DNA from: Paenibacillus sp. ACRRX
GTDB lineage: Bacteria > Bacillota > Bacilli > Paenibacillales > Paenibacillaceae
NCBI RefSeq assembly: GCF_022346885.1
Contig: NZ_JAKRNK010000001.1
Span: 806,001 to 870,000, forward strand
DNA length: 64,000 nucleotides
Direction of reading: 5' to 3'
Shown here: positions 25,844 through 34,601 of the stretch, in pieces
How positions within the stretch are numbered: the first letter of the stretch is position 1
Layout of the letters: every line of letters begins with the position of its first letter
Position numbers and translations under genes: made by a program
The notes under the pieces: generated by a model
The model's input: the letters and a program-made list of their open reading frames with translations, nothing else
Database searches by the model: none
What the model was told of the DNA's origin: nothing

Positions 25844-26024
25844 TCCAATTCGTACGGAAACAGTTATTAATTTTGTGGTTATACGAGAATAATCAGTTCT
25901 ATGCGTAATAGAAGTTAATTGAAGAATTTGTTTGAAATATATTTTAATAACTGGTTAGTGTTTATGTGTAGGTTATACATCGATGCTGAGTTTAGTTTGG
26001 AAATTGGTATAATTTCGTATTTTA
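25844..26024. other. AT-rich spacer, no gene
   Basis: No reading frame, hairpin site or known repeat could be supported here between the lipoprotein gene and a DUF2716 remnant. Confidence 0.4.
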
Positions 26025-26284
26025 TTGTTTAGAACCGGAAGCATATATCTATGCCCTTGAATGGCAACATTAATCGTATTGTTATTCTCCATATTTACAA
26101 GACACGCCACTGAGAATTTCATTTTATTCTGATGGAGATTATTACTTTTTCTTAAAAATGATTTTAGCTGTGGCCTTTTAGGTCATCCTTGGGAACACGG
26201 TATAATAATATTTGGTAAACAATTGATAGAACAATTTATTAAGCATAAACCAAAGATTTTGGAGGGGATAATAGTAGGCGTGGA
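26025..26284 (+). pseudogene. DUF2716 remnant (copy of 29611-30084)
   Basis: The DNA is closely similar to the 3' half of the intact gene at 29611 (shared blocks around TTAGGTCATCCTTGGGAAC and AACAATTTATTAAGCATAAA). Indels break the frame and the 5' half is missing. It is followed, like the intact copy, by an attC-like site. Confidence 0.75.
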
Positions 26285-26292
26285 TGAACTTC

Positions 26293-26366
26293 ACCTAACA
26301 TCGTATCTATGCTGCGTCGTGGCGGGATTAAGGCGTTGAGGATTCGGAGGCACAAGCACGTTATAT
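26293..26366 (+). repeat. attC-like hairpin site 3 (74 bp)
   Basis: The most compact example. Left arm ACCTAAC-ATC-GTATCTATGC, right arm GGAGGCAC-AAGCAC-GTTATAT. ACCTAAC fits RYYYAAC; the spacer is 3 bases on the left and 6 on the right as in the other sites. Confidence 0.6.
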
Positions 26367-26413
26367 GAAGTATCGGCTGCAAATTATAAATAAGATTGAA
26401 GGGTGTTAGTCCA

Positions 26414-26701
26414 ATGGCATTTTGTATCCTATTTAAATTACTAAAAATGGATGATAATAAAGCAATATATGTGTACGGGGATTGTTCTGAAAACTTTGAA
26501 GGGATGTTTCAATTAGACTTAGAAAAATTAATATCTGGTGAGTTACCAAGTGATACGAATATGACGGAAGTAGTGAAAGTAATTAGGCCATGCTTAAGTG
26601 ATGGAAAATATCAACATAAGGCAAACAGAGCATTCAGTAAGATCTATAAACATTATAAAGAGACAACAACTTATCTGTTAGAAGGAGGTTATTATGCCTA
26701 G
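26414..26701 (+). CDS. Uncharacterised 95-residue protein
   Basis: Starts MAFCILFKLLKMDDNKAIYV and contains YGDCSENFEGMFQLDLEKL and HKANRAFSKIYKHYKETTTY. It is short, soluble and not recognised. ATG 26414 has a GGGTG-type ribosome site; a TTG at 26396 is an in-frame alternative. Flanked by hairpin site 3 and a truncated site followed by a HAD remnant. Confidence 0.55.
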   Translation: MAFCILFKLLKMDDNKAIYVYGDCSENFEGMFQLDLEKLISGELPSDTNMTEVVKVIRPCLSDGKYQHKANRAFSKIYKHYKETTTYLLEGGYYA

Positions 26702-26770
26702 ATTTAACTGGATAACAAAAATTCATATAAATACAATGATCATGAAAGTTATCCAAGAAGATCGATCATA

Positions 26771-26966
26771 TAGCATCATCTCTATGCTGCGGGCTTTGCC
26801 ATTTGAGGGTCCTTAGTGAACTCAAAGGTAGATATCAGATTGTAATTGTAACGAGAAAATTCTGTTGAAGCCATCAAATGAATAGCTCTCTGTAGGCGAT
26901 TCATGGATAGATGGGAAGGCATAGAGATACGTAGGGATAAAGCTCATAGCTTACCGATCCGATATA
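26771..26966 (+). pseudogene. Truncated hairpin site joined to a HAD phosphatase remnant
   Basis: A left arm (TAGC-ATCATC-TCTATGCTGCGG) at 26771-26795 runs directly into DNA matching the middle and 3' parts of the HAD genes at 30648 and 51078 (GGTCCTTAGTGAACTCAAAG at 26808, CTGTAGGCGATTCATGGATA near 26890). Large deletions and frameshifts are obvious. This is the third copy of that gene in the window. Confidence 0.7.
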
Positions 26967-27041
26967 ACGCTTATTGTTGATTTTGCCTTGTTAAGTTAAT
27001 GGGTTAGGTAAGCGCAACTTCAGTATTATTTGGCGAATGAC

Positions 27042-27500
27042 ATGGGGGCATTACGAGTGGTAAATAAAATTTGGATATTTCCACCTTATGAAAAAGACAA
27101 AGTATCGATTATTTCTGTAGTAGAACGTGTTGAACAACGGGCTAGATACATTAGACAGTCTGGGCCGCCAGGACGTTTCGCCATCATTGATTTCGTAATT
27201 GAGCCTTATGAAGGAGGCATCGTCTTTGAAAATGAGGCACGACTTCAAGATGATTTGAGAGGTGATATTGAATGGGAATTAGCATTCCCTATGGTTATAT
27301 GTTCCATCTATGATGGTTTGAAAATGTTTATTCAATATAAATACAATGATAGTGATCTGGCAATAGGTAATTTCAAATTCAAACTCAAGAGCCTTGAGAT
27401 CCACAAATATGATAGTAAATTAACGGATTTTGCAATAGCTACTACTATCGGTTTGAATGAAATCTTTATTAGTCAGAAACTGTCCAACCAGAATGATTAA
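27042..27500 (+). CDS. Uncharacterised 152-residue protein
   Basis: Starts MGALRVVNKIWIFPPYEKDK (a TTG at 27030 is an alternative) and contains VVERVEQRARYIRQSGPPGR and DLRGDIEWELAFPMVICSIY. Soluble, mixed alpha/beta in appearance and not recognised. The ribosome site is weak. Its position between a HAD remnant and a complete hairpin site makes it a cassette gene. Confidence 0.55.
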   Translation: MGALRVVNKIWIFPPYEKDKVSIISVVERVEQRARYIRQSGPPGRFAIIDFVIEPYEGGIVFENEARLQDDLRGDIEWELAFPMVICSIYDGLKMFIQYKYNDSDLAIGNFKFKLKSLEIHKYDSKLTDFAIATTIGLNEIFISQKLSNQND

Positions 27501-27562
27501 TGACAATCATCGTCTAACCAAAATGCAAATTGAGTAAGAACATCGATGAAGCCAAGGCCCCT

Positions 27563-27693
27563 ATAACATTATATTCACGCTGCGGTTCGTCCGGGGATAT
27601 TGGCTGAGATGTGGAGTCAGGTGGATACATCGATCTCCCTAAGATAAGAGATCTCTAAGGGCAATGGACGTTGCGAATAATAAATCGTTATAT
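27563..27693 (+). repeat. attC-like hairpin site 4
   Basis: Left arm TATAAC-ATT-ATATTCACGCTGCGG; right arm CGTTGCGAATAA-TAAATC-GTTATAT. The arms pair as ATATTCaCGC with GCGAATAA. The middle contains an additional hairpin (ATCTCC... GGAGAT-like AT-rich stem near 27640). Confidence 0.6.
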
Positions 27694-27730
27694 GATAGTG
27701 CAAGGAATTTAATAGTAGGAGGTATATGCT

Positions 27731-28306
27731 ATGAAATTATATGAAGAACTTAAAACAAGAAAAGAAGCAGGTGAAAAATTAAATCTAGAAGAACTCACCC
27801 CAGAACTACTTAAGAACCTGTTTATTGAAGAAGAACTGTCAGATTACCTTATCTCACAATTATTTGAAGTTAAAGAATCTAAAATCACATACAGAAGAAG
27901 GAAATTCGGGATCACAATAAGGAATTCTATACTTGATGAATTACTTCTAGCGAAGACTGACGAAGCAAAGGAAGTTAATGAAAAATATAAAGATACTCTA
28001 ATGGTTAGTGATAATTTAACAGTGATTTCAAAAGCAATTACGCATTTTGCTTTTAGAAATGGTCCTATTGAAGAAATGCATGCGGGTCCGAAGAACCAAC
28101 TTTCTCAGGAAGATATGAAAACGCTTAATAAGTTTATGGTTAATAAAATCGCATATGTTTTTGAGTTGATTATTGAGAATCGATGGATTGAACTCGACTT
28201 TCTTATCAGACACACTGACATGATGTATGGTCAAGATTGGGATAATGCTGAACCAGATGCAGGCGATAATAGGGAACTCATTCAAATGATGATAAAGAGG
28301 CAATGA
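27731..28306 (+). CDS. Uncharacterised 191-residue acidic protein
   Basis: Not recognised. Strong AGGAGG 8 bases before the ATG. The product is highly charged and probably mostly helical: MKLYEELKTRKEAGEKLNLE, LLKNLFIEEELSDYLISQLF, and a C-terminal LDFLIRHTDMMYGQDWDNAE PDAGDN. Such Glu/Asp-rich soluble proteins of this length in polymorphic-toxin contexts are often immunity proteins, but no toxin is adjacent. Confidence 0.6.
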   Translation: MKLYEELKTRKEAGEKLNLEELTPELLKNLFIEEELSDYLISQLFEVKESKITYRRRKFGITIRNSILDELLLAKTDEAKEVNEKYKDTLMVSDNLTVISKAITHFAFRNGPIEEMHAGPKNQLSQEDMKTLNKFMVNKIAYVFELIIENRWIELDFLIRHTDMMYGQDWDNAEPDAGDNRELIQMMIKRQ

Positions 28307-28337
28307 TCTGGGTATTTTCAAAATACCATCGTATAAC

Positions 28338-28492
28338 ACTAACACTGTATCTACTGCTGTCTTCGCTGTGGGCTTTGCCCTAAGAGATAAGCAGTGCGGT
28401 GAAATCAGCGAACAACCCTTTTCCTAACTGCATCGTGGCCAGTCGCTATGCTACTAAGCCTTTCGGGTTCGTGATGGAAAGAAACGTTATAT
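28338..28492 (+). repeat. attC-like hairpin site 5
   Basis: Left arm ACTAAC-ACT-GTATCTACTGC; right arm GGGTTCGTGATGGA-AAGAAAC-GTTATAT. It is followed by a short orphan stretch (28557-28600) encoding LIHIHGVEYRK, identical to the end of the gene at 55740-56212. Confidence 0.55.
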
Positions 28493-28610
28493 GAAATTCG
28501 AGAGGAATTAAAGAGATGGATAAAATCAAAGCTATAATAATCGAATTGGGCGGAATTGCTGATACATATTCATGGTGTTGAATATAGAAAAATGGAGGGG
28601 GTTACAACAA

Positions 28611-29057
28611 ATGAAATTACGAAAAGAATTAGAACCGATAAATAGAACTGATGAATTTAAAAACCTATTAAAATCAAAAATCGAACAAATTGAGTTGTTA
28701 CTAGAAAGTGGAAAAACAGCTTTTGCTGAAATTGAAGAATTCAATAAATTGACGGGAAGAGAATATGACGAGTATTACTTTTCAAATTACTGGCGTTCCA
28801 TTTCGATAGATGATTTTGTAAACGAAGCTAGTAACCCTTATCCGGTGAAAATGAATGAAATTACGAAAGATGAATTAATTGAATTGGTTAGAAGAATCCT
28901 AGATATAGAGACATATGGAAATGACACTAGTTTTTATTTGGAAGTATTAACAGCGAATATGATGATGCCTGATATATCTGATTTAATATACTATCAAGAT
29001 CTATCTCCGGAAGAGATCATAGAAGAAGGATTAAAATATAAACCAATCATATTGTGA
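28611..29057 (+). CDS. Uncharacterised 148-residue protein
   Basis: Starts MKLRKELEPINRTDEFKNLL and contains EEFNKLTGREYDEYYFSNYW and LVRRILDIETYGNDTSFYLE. The GGAGGGGG site 9 bases upstream selects ATG 28611 over an earlier in-frame codon at 28572. Predicted soluble, acidic, mainly helical. No family recognised. First of three closely packed genes before hairpin site 6. Confidence 0.6.
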   Translation: MKLRKELEPINRTDEFKNLLKSKIEQIELLLESGKTAFAEIEEFNKLTGREYDEYYFSNYWRSISIDDFVNEASNPYPVKMNEITKDELIELVRRILDIETYGNDTSFYLEVLTANMMMPDISDLIYYQDLSPEEIIEEGLKYKPIIL

Positions 29058-29126
29058 GGGATATTCAAAGAAAATTCGACTAACACTGATCTGGATTATT
29101 CATCTTAAGAAAGAAAGGAAATAAAA

Positions 29127-29591
29127 ATGGAGAGTTATACTGAAATATCCTTTTATTTGCCGTTTTTTGATTTGATAGATGAAGCAGATGAGGCATCTAG
29201 CTTTGAGGAATTAATAAGATTATTTCATATCAATATCGATCTAGCAGAATTGTATCATAAATATCTATCATATGGCGAAGGACCTTACAGTGTAGGTCAA
29301 GGGGATGTTTATGTATTTTTTGATAAAGATGATAGGGAAAGTTTTATATTAATCGATTTGTTTCATGATTTTACTGATCAATACAATATGGTGAAACTAG
29401 GAGTACGCAGTTCAATTCATAATTTTAGAGAAGTAAAGAATGTACTATATCGTATTTACTCAAGGGCAGAGGTTAAAAGCAAAATAAATGAGAGTAATGA
29501 TTTATTGAAACAGGAGATATCTGATTATCCAAAGGTGATTCGTTATGGAGATCAGACGTACATAAAAAACATCTTTTACAACACAATCTAG
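29127..29591 (+). CDS. Uncharacterised 154-residue protein
   Basis: Starts MESYTEISFYLPFFDLIDEA DEASSFEEL, followed by LYHKYLSYGEGPYSVGQGDV YVFFDKDDRESFILIDLFHD. The second part looks like a small alpha/beta domain. No family recognised; the opening FYLPFFDLIDEA is loosely like the frameshifted gene at 53083 (YLDPFFDSINEF). AAAGGAAAT precedes the ATG. Confidence 0.6.
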   Translation: MESYTEISFYLPFFDLIDEADEASSFEELIRLFHINIDLAELYHKYLSYGEGPYSVGQGDVYVFFDKDDRESFILIDLFHDFTDQYNMVKLGVRSSIHNFREVKNVLYRIYSRAEVKSKINESNDLLKQEISDYPKVIRYGDQTYIKNIFYNTI

Positions 29592-29610
29592 GTAGAACGA
29601 GGTGAAGCTA

Positions 29611-30084
29611 ATGAATAATTGGATTTCATTAGAGGATGATGAATATAGAAGAGTATGGGATAGATTCTATATAGATTTTTCATTCAAGCCAACTGTATAT
29701 CCTAAGGACTGGCCTACATTTACTGTAAATAGTCCATTTGTAACTTTTGAAATAAAGAAGATCTATCATGATGAAGATATCGATGAATTTGAAGAATTTT
29801 GTGCAAGTTCTTTAAGAACTTGTTTAGAACCAGAAGAATACATATATGCTCTTGATTGGCAGCATGAATCGTTTTATTACTCTCCATATCTACAAGACAC
29901 GTACCAAAGAATTTCATTTTATCCTGATGGAGATTATTCCTTATTCTTATCCAATGATTTTAGCTTTGGCCTTTTAGGTCATCCTTGGGAACGCAGTATT
30001 ACAATATTTGGTGAGCAATTAATAGAACAATTTATTAAGCATAAACCAAAGCTTTTGGAGGGGATAATTAGAAGATGTGGATGA
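29611..30084 (+). CDS. DUF2716 family protein
   Basis: 157 residues from ATG 29611 (GAGGTGAAGCTA upstream; GTG 29602 is an alternative). Features of DUF2716: WDRFYIDFSFKPTVYP near residue 16, IYALDWQHESFYYSP, RISFYPDGDYSLFLSNDFSF and GLLGHPWERSITIFGEQLI. The family is common in Bacillales near toxin-immunity loci, but its function is not established. A decayed copy lies at 26025-26284, and both copies are followed immediately by a TAAC...GTTA hairpin. Confidence 0.75.
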   Translation: MNNWISLEDDEYRRVWDRFYIDFSFKPTVYPKDWPTFTVNSPFVTFEIKKIYHDEDIDEFEEFCASSLRTCLEPEEYIYALDWQHESFYYSPYLQDTYQRISFYPDGDYSLFLSNDFSFGLLGHPWERSITIFGEQLIEQFIKHKPKLLEGIIRRCG

Positions 30085-30090
30085 ACTCAT

Positions 30091-30175
30091 CTAAAATTGT
30101 ATTTACGCCGCGTTGCGGCTGGACGATGTAGATCCCTTAAGACATTGTAGGTTCGGAGACACAAGAACGTTATAT
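30091..30175 (+). repeat. attC-like hairpin site 6
   Basis: Left arm CTAAA-ATT-GTATTTACGCCGCG; right arm GGTTCGGAGACAC-AAGAAC-GTTATAT. The left core is worn (TAAA in place of TAAC). About 85 bp long, directly after the DUF2716 gene. Confidence 0.55.
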
Positions 30176-30228
30176 GACATCAAGGCAAGTTAAAATTAAT
30201 AATTGAAGTATAACTAGGAGGAATTGAT

Positions 30229-30537
30229 ATAAATAAAAGAATAAGAAAGAAAAAACATAAAGAGCATCTCGTAGATGTTGTGTATGCAGTAATTGTATCT
30301 TCCGTATGGAGAGAGCGACTATTCGGCATGGATAATAAGGGTCAATTGAAGGGAATTGAAGAGTTTACAACCAGGCTTATTAAAAGATTTGATTTAAGAT
30401 ATTATGTATCGAATGTTCCACATTCTAAAGCTGAAGGTTGGGATGATTGGTCTGAAGATAATGTATATTTTAAAATTGAATCACAAGAATTTCCATCAAT
30501 ACGATCCTATTCTGCGAATAACAAGGATGTAATATAG
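30229..30537 (+). CDS. Uncharacterised protein with probable ATA start
   Basis: A perfect AGGAGG (30216-30221) stands 7 bases before ATA 30229, which opens a frame of 102 residues: NKRIRKKKHKEHLVDVVYAV IVSSVWRERLFG and so on. There is no ATG in position; the next usable codon is GTG 30280, without a ribosome site, giving 85 residues. Either ATA is used, or a former ATG was lost by one mutation and the gene is failing. Residues FTTRLIKRFDLRYYVSNVPH suggest a small soluble protein; no family recognised. Confidence 0.5.
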   Translation: MNKRIRKKKHKEHLVDVVYAVIVSSVWRERLFGMDNKGQLKGIEEFTTRLIKRFDLRYYVSNVPHSKAEGWDDWSEDNVYFKIESQEFPSIRSYSANNKDVI

Positions 30538-30647
30538 AAAAGAATTATCTAGTTGATCTAAGATGGCCTAGACCGTATATCCGCTCCGGCTACAACTTTG
30601 GTTCGTATGAATAGGTAAGCAGAGAAGTGGAGTCAGCTCACAATCCT

Positions 30648-31322
30648 ATGAAGCATCCATTAAAAGGCATTGTATTTGATATGGATAATACTATTTTAAG
30701 ATCAAGAATTGACTTCCAAGCCATGAAGAATGCAACCTATCAATTTCTCGTATCGAAAGAGATTCTAAGCGATGGATATGATCTTAGTTACCATACAACA
30801 TCAACTATTGTTGAAGAAGCAATACAAACGAATCGAATGAGTGAAGAGTTACGAAATGATATGTGGGATATTGCTAAGAAGCATGAAGTGTGTGGAATGA
30901 AGGGGGCAGACTTGGAGCCTGGTGCTGTGGAGGTCCTTAGTAAACTCAAAGGTAGATATCAACTTGCAATTGTAACGAATAATTCTGTTGAAGCTGCAGG
31001 AATCGCATTAAGAGATAATGATATTTCTGAATACTTTGATTTCATTATTGGTAGGGAGTTAATCAAAGCATTGAAGCCTTCACCTGATGGCTATTTGCGA
31101 GTGTTGGATGAGTTTAAGCATTCAGCGAATGAATGGCTCTCTGTAGGTGATTCATGGATAGATGGGAAGGCATCGATAAGCGCAGGGATAAGGTTCATAG
31201 CTTATCGATCAGATAAAGAAAAGTTGAAGCAGATGAAAGTATGCCCGACTGGAGAAGTGTCCAATCTCTTGGAATTGATGAGTTTGATTGAGCAATTCGA
31301 AGAAGGTCCAGCCATCAGATAG
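30648..31322 (+). CDS. HAD-family phosphatase, copy 1
   Basis: A 224-residue HAD-IA hydrolase of the phosphoglycolate-phosphatase/PGMB type. Motif I is VFDMDNTIL (nucleophile Asp), motif II IVTNNS, motif III Lys in ALKPSPDGY, motif IV VGDSWIDGKAS. A helical cap lies between motif I and II (IVEEAIQTNRMSEELRNDMW). Substrate unknown. It is about 94 percent identical by eye to the protein at 51078, and a third, ruined copy is at 26807. Start ATG 30648 by alignment with copy 2; GTG 30627 would be longer. Confidence 0.85.
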   Translation: MKHPLKGIVFDMDNTILRSRIDFQAMKNATYQFLVSKEILSDGYDLSYHTTSTIVEEAIQTNRMSEELRNDMWDIAKKHEVCGMKGADLEPGAVEVLSKLKGRYQLAIVTNNSVEAAGIALRDNDISEYFDFIIGRELIKALKPSPDGYLRVLDEFKHSANEWLSVGDSWIDGKASISAGIRFIAYRSDKEKLKQMKVCPTGEVSNLLELMSLIEQFEEGPAIR

Positions 31323-31325
31323 CAC

Positions 31326-31480
31326 CAAGTTCATGCAACGGGGGACTGGCCTCCCCTTGGTCTGCAAGAGGTGATTCGGGGAAGTGAATTCAGCAGGCAG
31401 CCTTGCGAGGCTAAGCCCGTCGGACTCGGTCGCGTTGCTCCCTTAAGCTTCTCGGGTTCGTAGATACAAGAACGTTAGCT
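31326..31480 (+). repeat. attC-like hairpin site 7
   Basis: Right arm GGGTTCGTAGATAC-AAGAAC-GTTAGCT is the clearest form of the consensus right half. The left end is worn (CACCAAGTTCATGCAACGGG). Similar DNA follows HAD copy 2 at 51751, so site and gene were copied together. Confidence 0.55.
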
Positions 31481-31529
31481 GAAATTGCCTAGCTACTATA
31501 ACAAAGAAGATTATCAAGGATGATGGTAA

Positions 31530-31994
31530 ATGGAAGATAAGAACGCCCGTAAGATTAGAATTGAACAACTTAAGAAAAAAATAAAAAAAGATGTTTCATA
31601 TGGAAATTTATTTAACGAGTGTATTGAGGTCCTTGATGTAAATTCTCGTATATGTAGTCATGAAAAATCACAAGAACTAGTTAAGCAGATGGTTGACGAA
31701 TTTATTTTTACTAAGTGGGGCAGGGTTGATTGGAACTTGACCCCCCATAAATTCACTATTAAAGAGCCTTCAGAGTTAAATATTTATTCTATTGATATAA
31801 CCGAAAAATACTTTATTATCTGGAATGAGAACAACTTGCCGGTAATAGAAACGACTATAGAAGATATTATAAAAAATTTTGAAGATATAGTTGCTGTAGG
31901 ATTTGATACATGGATTATAAATTTTGATGAAGGAATTATCATTGAGAATTACCATGAAGGAGAAATAACAATAGGAAAAAAAGGCAATATGTAA
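31530..31994 (+). CDS. Immunity-like protein, 154 residues
   Basis: Starts MEDKNARKIRIEQLKKKIKK, with a basic N-terminus and an acidic rest. The C-terminal FDTWIINFDEGIIIENYHEG EITIGKK resembles the ending of small immunity proteins in contact-dependent inhibition systems (W..........IE.YHEGEIT). This is a pattern recalled from such families, not a proven assignment. No toxin gene is nearby. It is followed by an IS3 remnant on the other strand. Confidence 0.5.
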   Translation: MEDKNARKIRIEQLKKKIKKDVSYGNLFNECIEVLDVNSRICSHEKSQELVKQMVDEFIFTKWGRVDWNLTPHKFTIKEPSELNIYSIDITEKYFIIWNENNLPVIETTIEDIIKNFEDIVAVGFDTWIINFDEGIIIENYHEGEITIGKKGNM

Positions 31995-32033
31995 GCTGAT
32001 TTAATGAAGAGACAACATCAGCTAACTGGACTG

Positions 32034-32346
32034 TCAACACCAAACTAGACAACTTTTTAAGGGCCAATTTCTGAAATCAACTGGGCTCATATAGCCTAGT
32101 GTTCCGTAAATTCGGTGTCCAATTTCAGATGCTGAAGGCATTACTAAGAGTGCAGCGTCTTTCGGCCCCACATTGAAATCAATAATTTCTCGATTAAAAA
32201 GATCGACCAACATACAGATGTAGTGCCATCTGTTTTTGACTTTGACATAGGTTAGGTCGCTGACTACAATGCGTTTAGCCTCATATTGCTGGAATTGCCG
32301 ATTCAGTGCAATTGTTCCTGCCTGTCTTTGTGCAGGTTTTTGACGT
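32034..32346 (-). pseudogene. IS3-family transposase with internal deletion
   Basis: On the minus strand an open stretch reads RIVVSDLTYVKVKNRWHYIC MLVDLFNREIIDFNVGPKDA and then jumps to YGTLGYMSPVDFRNW before a stop. The first catalytic Asp (SDLTYV) is present; the second Asp and Glu region is deleted. TGTCAACACCAAACTAGACA at 32033-32052 resembles an IS3 end. It interrupts the first array. Confidence 0.75.
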
Positions 32347-32461
32347 TTTAAGCATAGCCATTCCCCTTTCTGGTAGGATTTAACTCGATTGGTGTCGAAG
32401 TATGGTGAGAAGATGAACAGGACGATATCACATGAAATGTAAATAGAGAAAGGGGATTACA

Positions 32462-33082
32462 ATGAGAGATTTAAAAAGCCTTAAAGAACGAAAAGAGTGT
32501 ATGCTTTTTCAAACGAGTGAAAAGGATAGCCGTAATGGATGGATCGGAGGGAATGCACCGGCTTATTTTGATGAACTAGAAGGCATGGTTAATAAGGATA
32601 TGCAGAGGTATTTTTATTGTTCTATCGTTAACCCTTTTGATGAAACTGAGATGATCTCCATTTTTGCTCCTAAAGATTTTGAAGATCGTATTTCGAAAAA
32701 TAGATATCCCAATTGTTCATTATTAACAATGAAACATCCTAAAACAGAAGAGAGTAAACTTGGTACTTTTGCCGATCCTGATTTAGTAAAGCACTATATT
32801 TCAGAAGCCAACATACTAAGTGATAAAGCGTCATTTGAGGAACGTTTTCTTATTAAATTTGGGGGAACTCCAAGGCATATTCAGGGAGAAAAGTATTATT
32901 ATACGGAGTTGCATGATGACGGTTTTGATTTTATATTTCAGGTCGATGAGGATGGGTATCCAGATACACTCATAAAACCAAGAAAAAGTTATCCCTTTGC
33001 GTTCGGTGCTATCTATTTATATGCACAAATGTTAGAAGATTCGATTGAGAACCCCATAAAAAGCTATTGGCAATATTCTTAA
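32462..33082 (+). CDS. DUF1963/YwqG-like protein
   Basis: 206 residues. The region FGGTPRHIQGEKYYYTELHD DGFDFIFQVDEDGYP and the ending PFAFGAIYLYAQM resemble DUF1963 (YwqG) proteins, in which a similar stretch (GG.P.WIQ ... LLQID.D ... G..YFFI) occurs. YwqG-type proteins are frequent neighbours of polymorphic toxins and are thought to be immunity-related; that role is not shown here. AAAGGGG 6 bases before the ATG is a good ribosome site. Confidence 0.5.
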   Translation: MRDLKSLKERKECMLFQTSEKDSRNGWIGGNAPAYFDELEGMVNKDMQRYFYCSIVNPFDETEMISIFAPKDFEDRISKNRYPNCSLLTMKHPKTEESKLGTFADPDLVKHYISEANILSDKASFEERFLIKFGGTPRHIQGEKYYYTELHDDGFDFIFQVDEDGYPDTLIKPRKSYPFAFGAIYLYAQMLEDSIENPIKSYWQYS

Positions 33083-33132
33083 AAGTATATATGAAATGCC
33101 CGCCCTAAAAAGTGTAGAGAGGTTGATTTTGA

Positions 33133-33615
33133 ATGAACGAGGATATTACAAAAATGATTGATTGCCTAAAAGAAGGTTTAAAAGAAGATCCTTCAACGAT
33201 TGTTTTTGGAAAATTAAATGATGGGTTCACGGGGATTCATGAAGAAGCTGATTCGTTAAAGCTAGGGAAATACTACGACTTATTAAAAGTAACAAATGGA
33301 GCACGGTGCGGTGACATTGATTTGTGGAGTTACAGTGAATTAGAGGGTCATCAATATGTGCTCTCAGATATTCAAGATGACAAAGAATCATGGTTAGCAA
33401 TAGGCCAGATTCTTTATGAACCATTGCTCATGAACAGAATGGATGGGAATGTTTATAAATTGGATGAAGACGGAACTGCGATGAATGGGTTTGGAGAATT
33501 AGATTTCTTTATGCAAAATGTTGTGTTTGGATCTGGATATTGCAGGGTGATCCCGGATTCTGAACAGGATGATTGGCTTTTGTTCCTGAAAAAGAAAGGA
33601 ATCATTTCTGATTAG
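33133..33615 (+). CDS. SMI1/KNR4 (SUKH) family protein
   Basis: 160 residues with the SUKH-type core: KLGKYYDLLKVTNGARCGDI DLWSYSELEGHQYVL, then SWLAIGQILYEPLLMNRMDG NVYKLDEDG. SUKH proteins are widespread immunity proteins against contact-dependent and secreted nuclease or deaminase toxins in bacteria. A cognate toxin is not adjacent, so it would be an orphan immunity gene. GAGAGG upstream; 50 bases after the DUF1963-like gene, possibly one operon. Confidence 0.75.
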   Translation: MNEDITKMIDCLKEGLKEDPSTIVFGKLNDGFTGIHEEADSLKLGKYYDLLKVTNGARCGDIDLWSYSELEGHQYVLSDIQDDKESWLAIGQILYEPLLMNRMDGNVYKLDEDGTAMNGFGELDFFMQNVVFGSGYCRVIPDSEQDDWLLFLKKKGIISD

Positions 33616-33625
33616 GAGGAGCGCT

Positions 33626-33769
33626 GCATGGATAAATGACATTAAAATGTGGGCACGCGAAATTCCTTTGAAAATGGATCATGGTTCAACAATAAAGCTT
33701 ATTCTTTACGATTTGCTTGAATACGAACATACTGACAGACTGTGTTCATGCAGCACGGTCGTCTTTTAG
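33626..33769 (+). pseudogene. Orphan coding fragment
   Basis: WINDIKMWAREIPLKMDHGS TIKLILYDLLEYEHTD can be read without a start codon and ends at TAG 33767. It looks like a piece of another small immunity-like gene; family not identified. Confidence 0.3.
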
Positions 33770-33788
33770 AAGGATGTGAGCGAACAAG

Positions 33789-34523
33789 ATGAACTGGGAG
33801 CGATATTTGCTGGATGAGAAATCTCCTGTTTCCTATTATGCTCATTTGGGTGTTATGGAGGGGACTAGGAGAGCAGAGAACTTTGATCTTGCTACATTGG
33901 AAGAAGATACTCGGATTGTTGATTTATTTACGCCTCTGAAAAAATTTAAGAAGGAATATGTGAATTATGAGTCGCTGGTCGGTAATCAAATGGTAGAGGG
34001 AATCTACCTCACTGATCTAGATGAAGAACGATTACGAATATTTTCTACATTGCCGAATCTAAAGTACTTACATATTTCCTCTGGAAAAATGGGGGATCTC
34101 CCCAATTTGTCATGTTTACATAGCTTAGAAGTGTTGATTCTAGCGAATTTGCCCCAAGTAAAAGATTTGAACTTTCTGATAGGGTTACAGAACCTGCAAA
34201 CCTTATATATCTATGGCATGAATCACTTGTACGATTTAACGGCGCTTGCATCATTATCGAATGTAAAGGAATTAAGTCTTAATCATGGACGAATGAGCGG
34301 GACGGGAAAGCCAGTTAAAAGCTTTGGGCCTGTTGGAGAATTAATGCGATTGGAGTATTTATCTTTGATGCTGGCATTAGAGAATAAGAGCCTAGATATT
34401 ACGCCTATTCTAAAATTGAAAAATATAAGGAAACTTCATCTATTGCCGCGACACACCAAGGGAATGAAGGAAACAATTACAGCCAGTTTTCCAAATTTGC
34501 TGAACAAACAAGACTTTGAATAG
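33789..34523 (+). CDS. Leucine-rich-repeat protein
   Basis: 244 residues, cytoplasmic (no signal). From about residue 90 there are four to five LRR turns: LPNLKYLHISSGKMGDLPNL, LHSLEVLILANLPQVKDLNF, LQNLQTLYIYGMNHLYDLTA, LSNVKELSLNHGRM and LMRLEYLSLMLAL. The N-terminal 80 residues are acidic and unrelated. LRR folds usually bind proteins; in this context it may be an immunity or adaptor protein. Function unknown. Confidence 0.7.
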   Translation: MNWERYLLDEKSPVSYYAHLGVMEGTRRAENFDLATLEEDTRIVDLFTPLKKFKKEYVNYESLVGNQMVEGIYLTDLDEERLRIFSTLPNLKYLHISSGKMGDLPNLSCLHSLEVLILANLPQVKDLNFLIGLQNLQTLYIYGMNHLYDLTALASLSNVKELSLNHGRMSGTGKPVKSFGPVGELMRLEYLSLMLALENKSLDITPILKLKNIRKLHLLPRHTKGMKETITASFPNLLNKQDFE

Positions 34524-34601
34524 GATCAGAATTGAAGTGATGATGTACATTGAGCGATATTTATACTACGTGCAAGTAAATTTGTGATTGAAGGAGTAAT
34601 T

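Noticed and set aside
24121-31480. CRISPR or tandem-repeat interpretation of the hairpin sites
   Set aside because: The sites are irregularly spaced, each separated by a gene, and internally palindromic; there are no short spacers and no cas genes.
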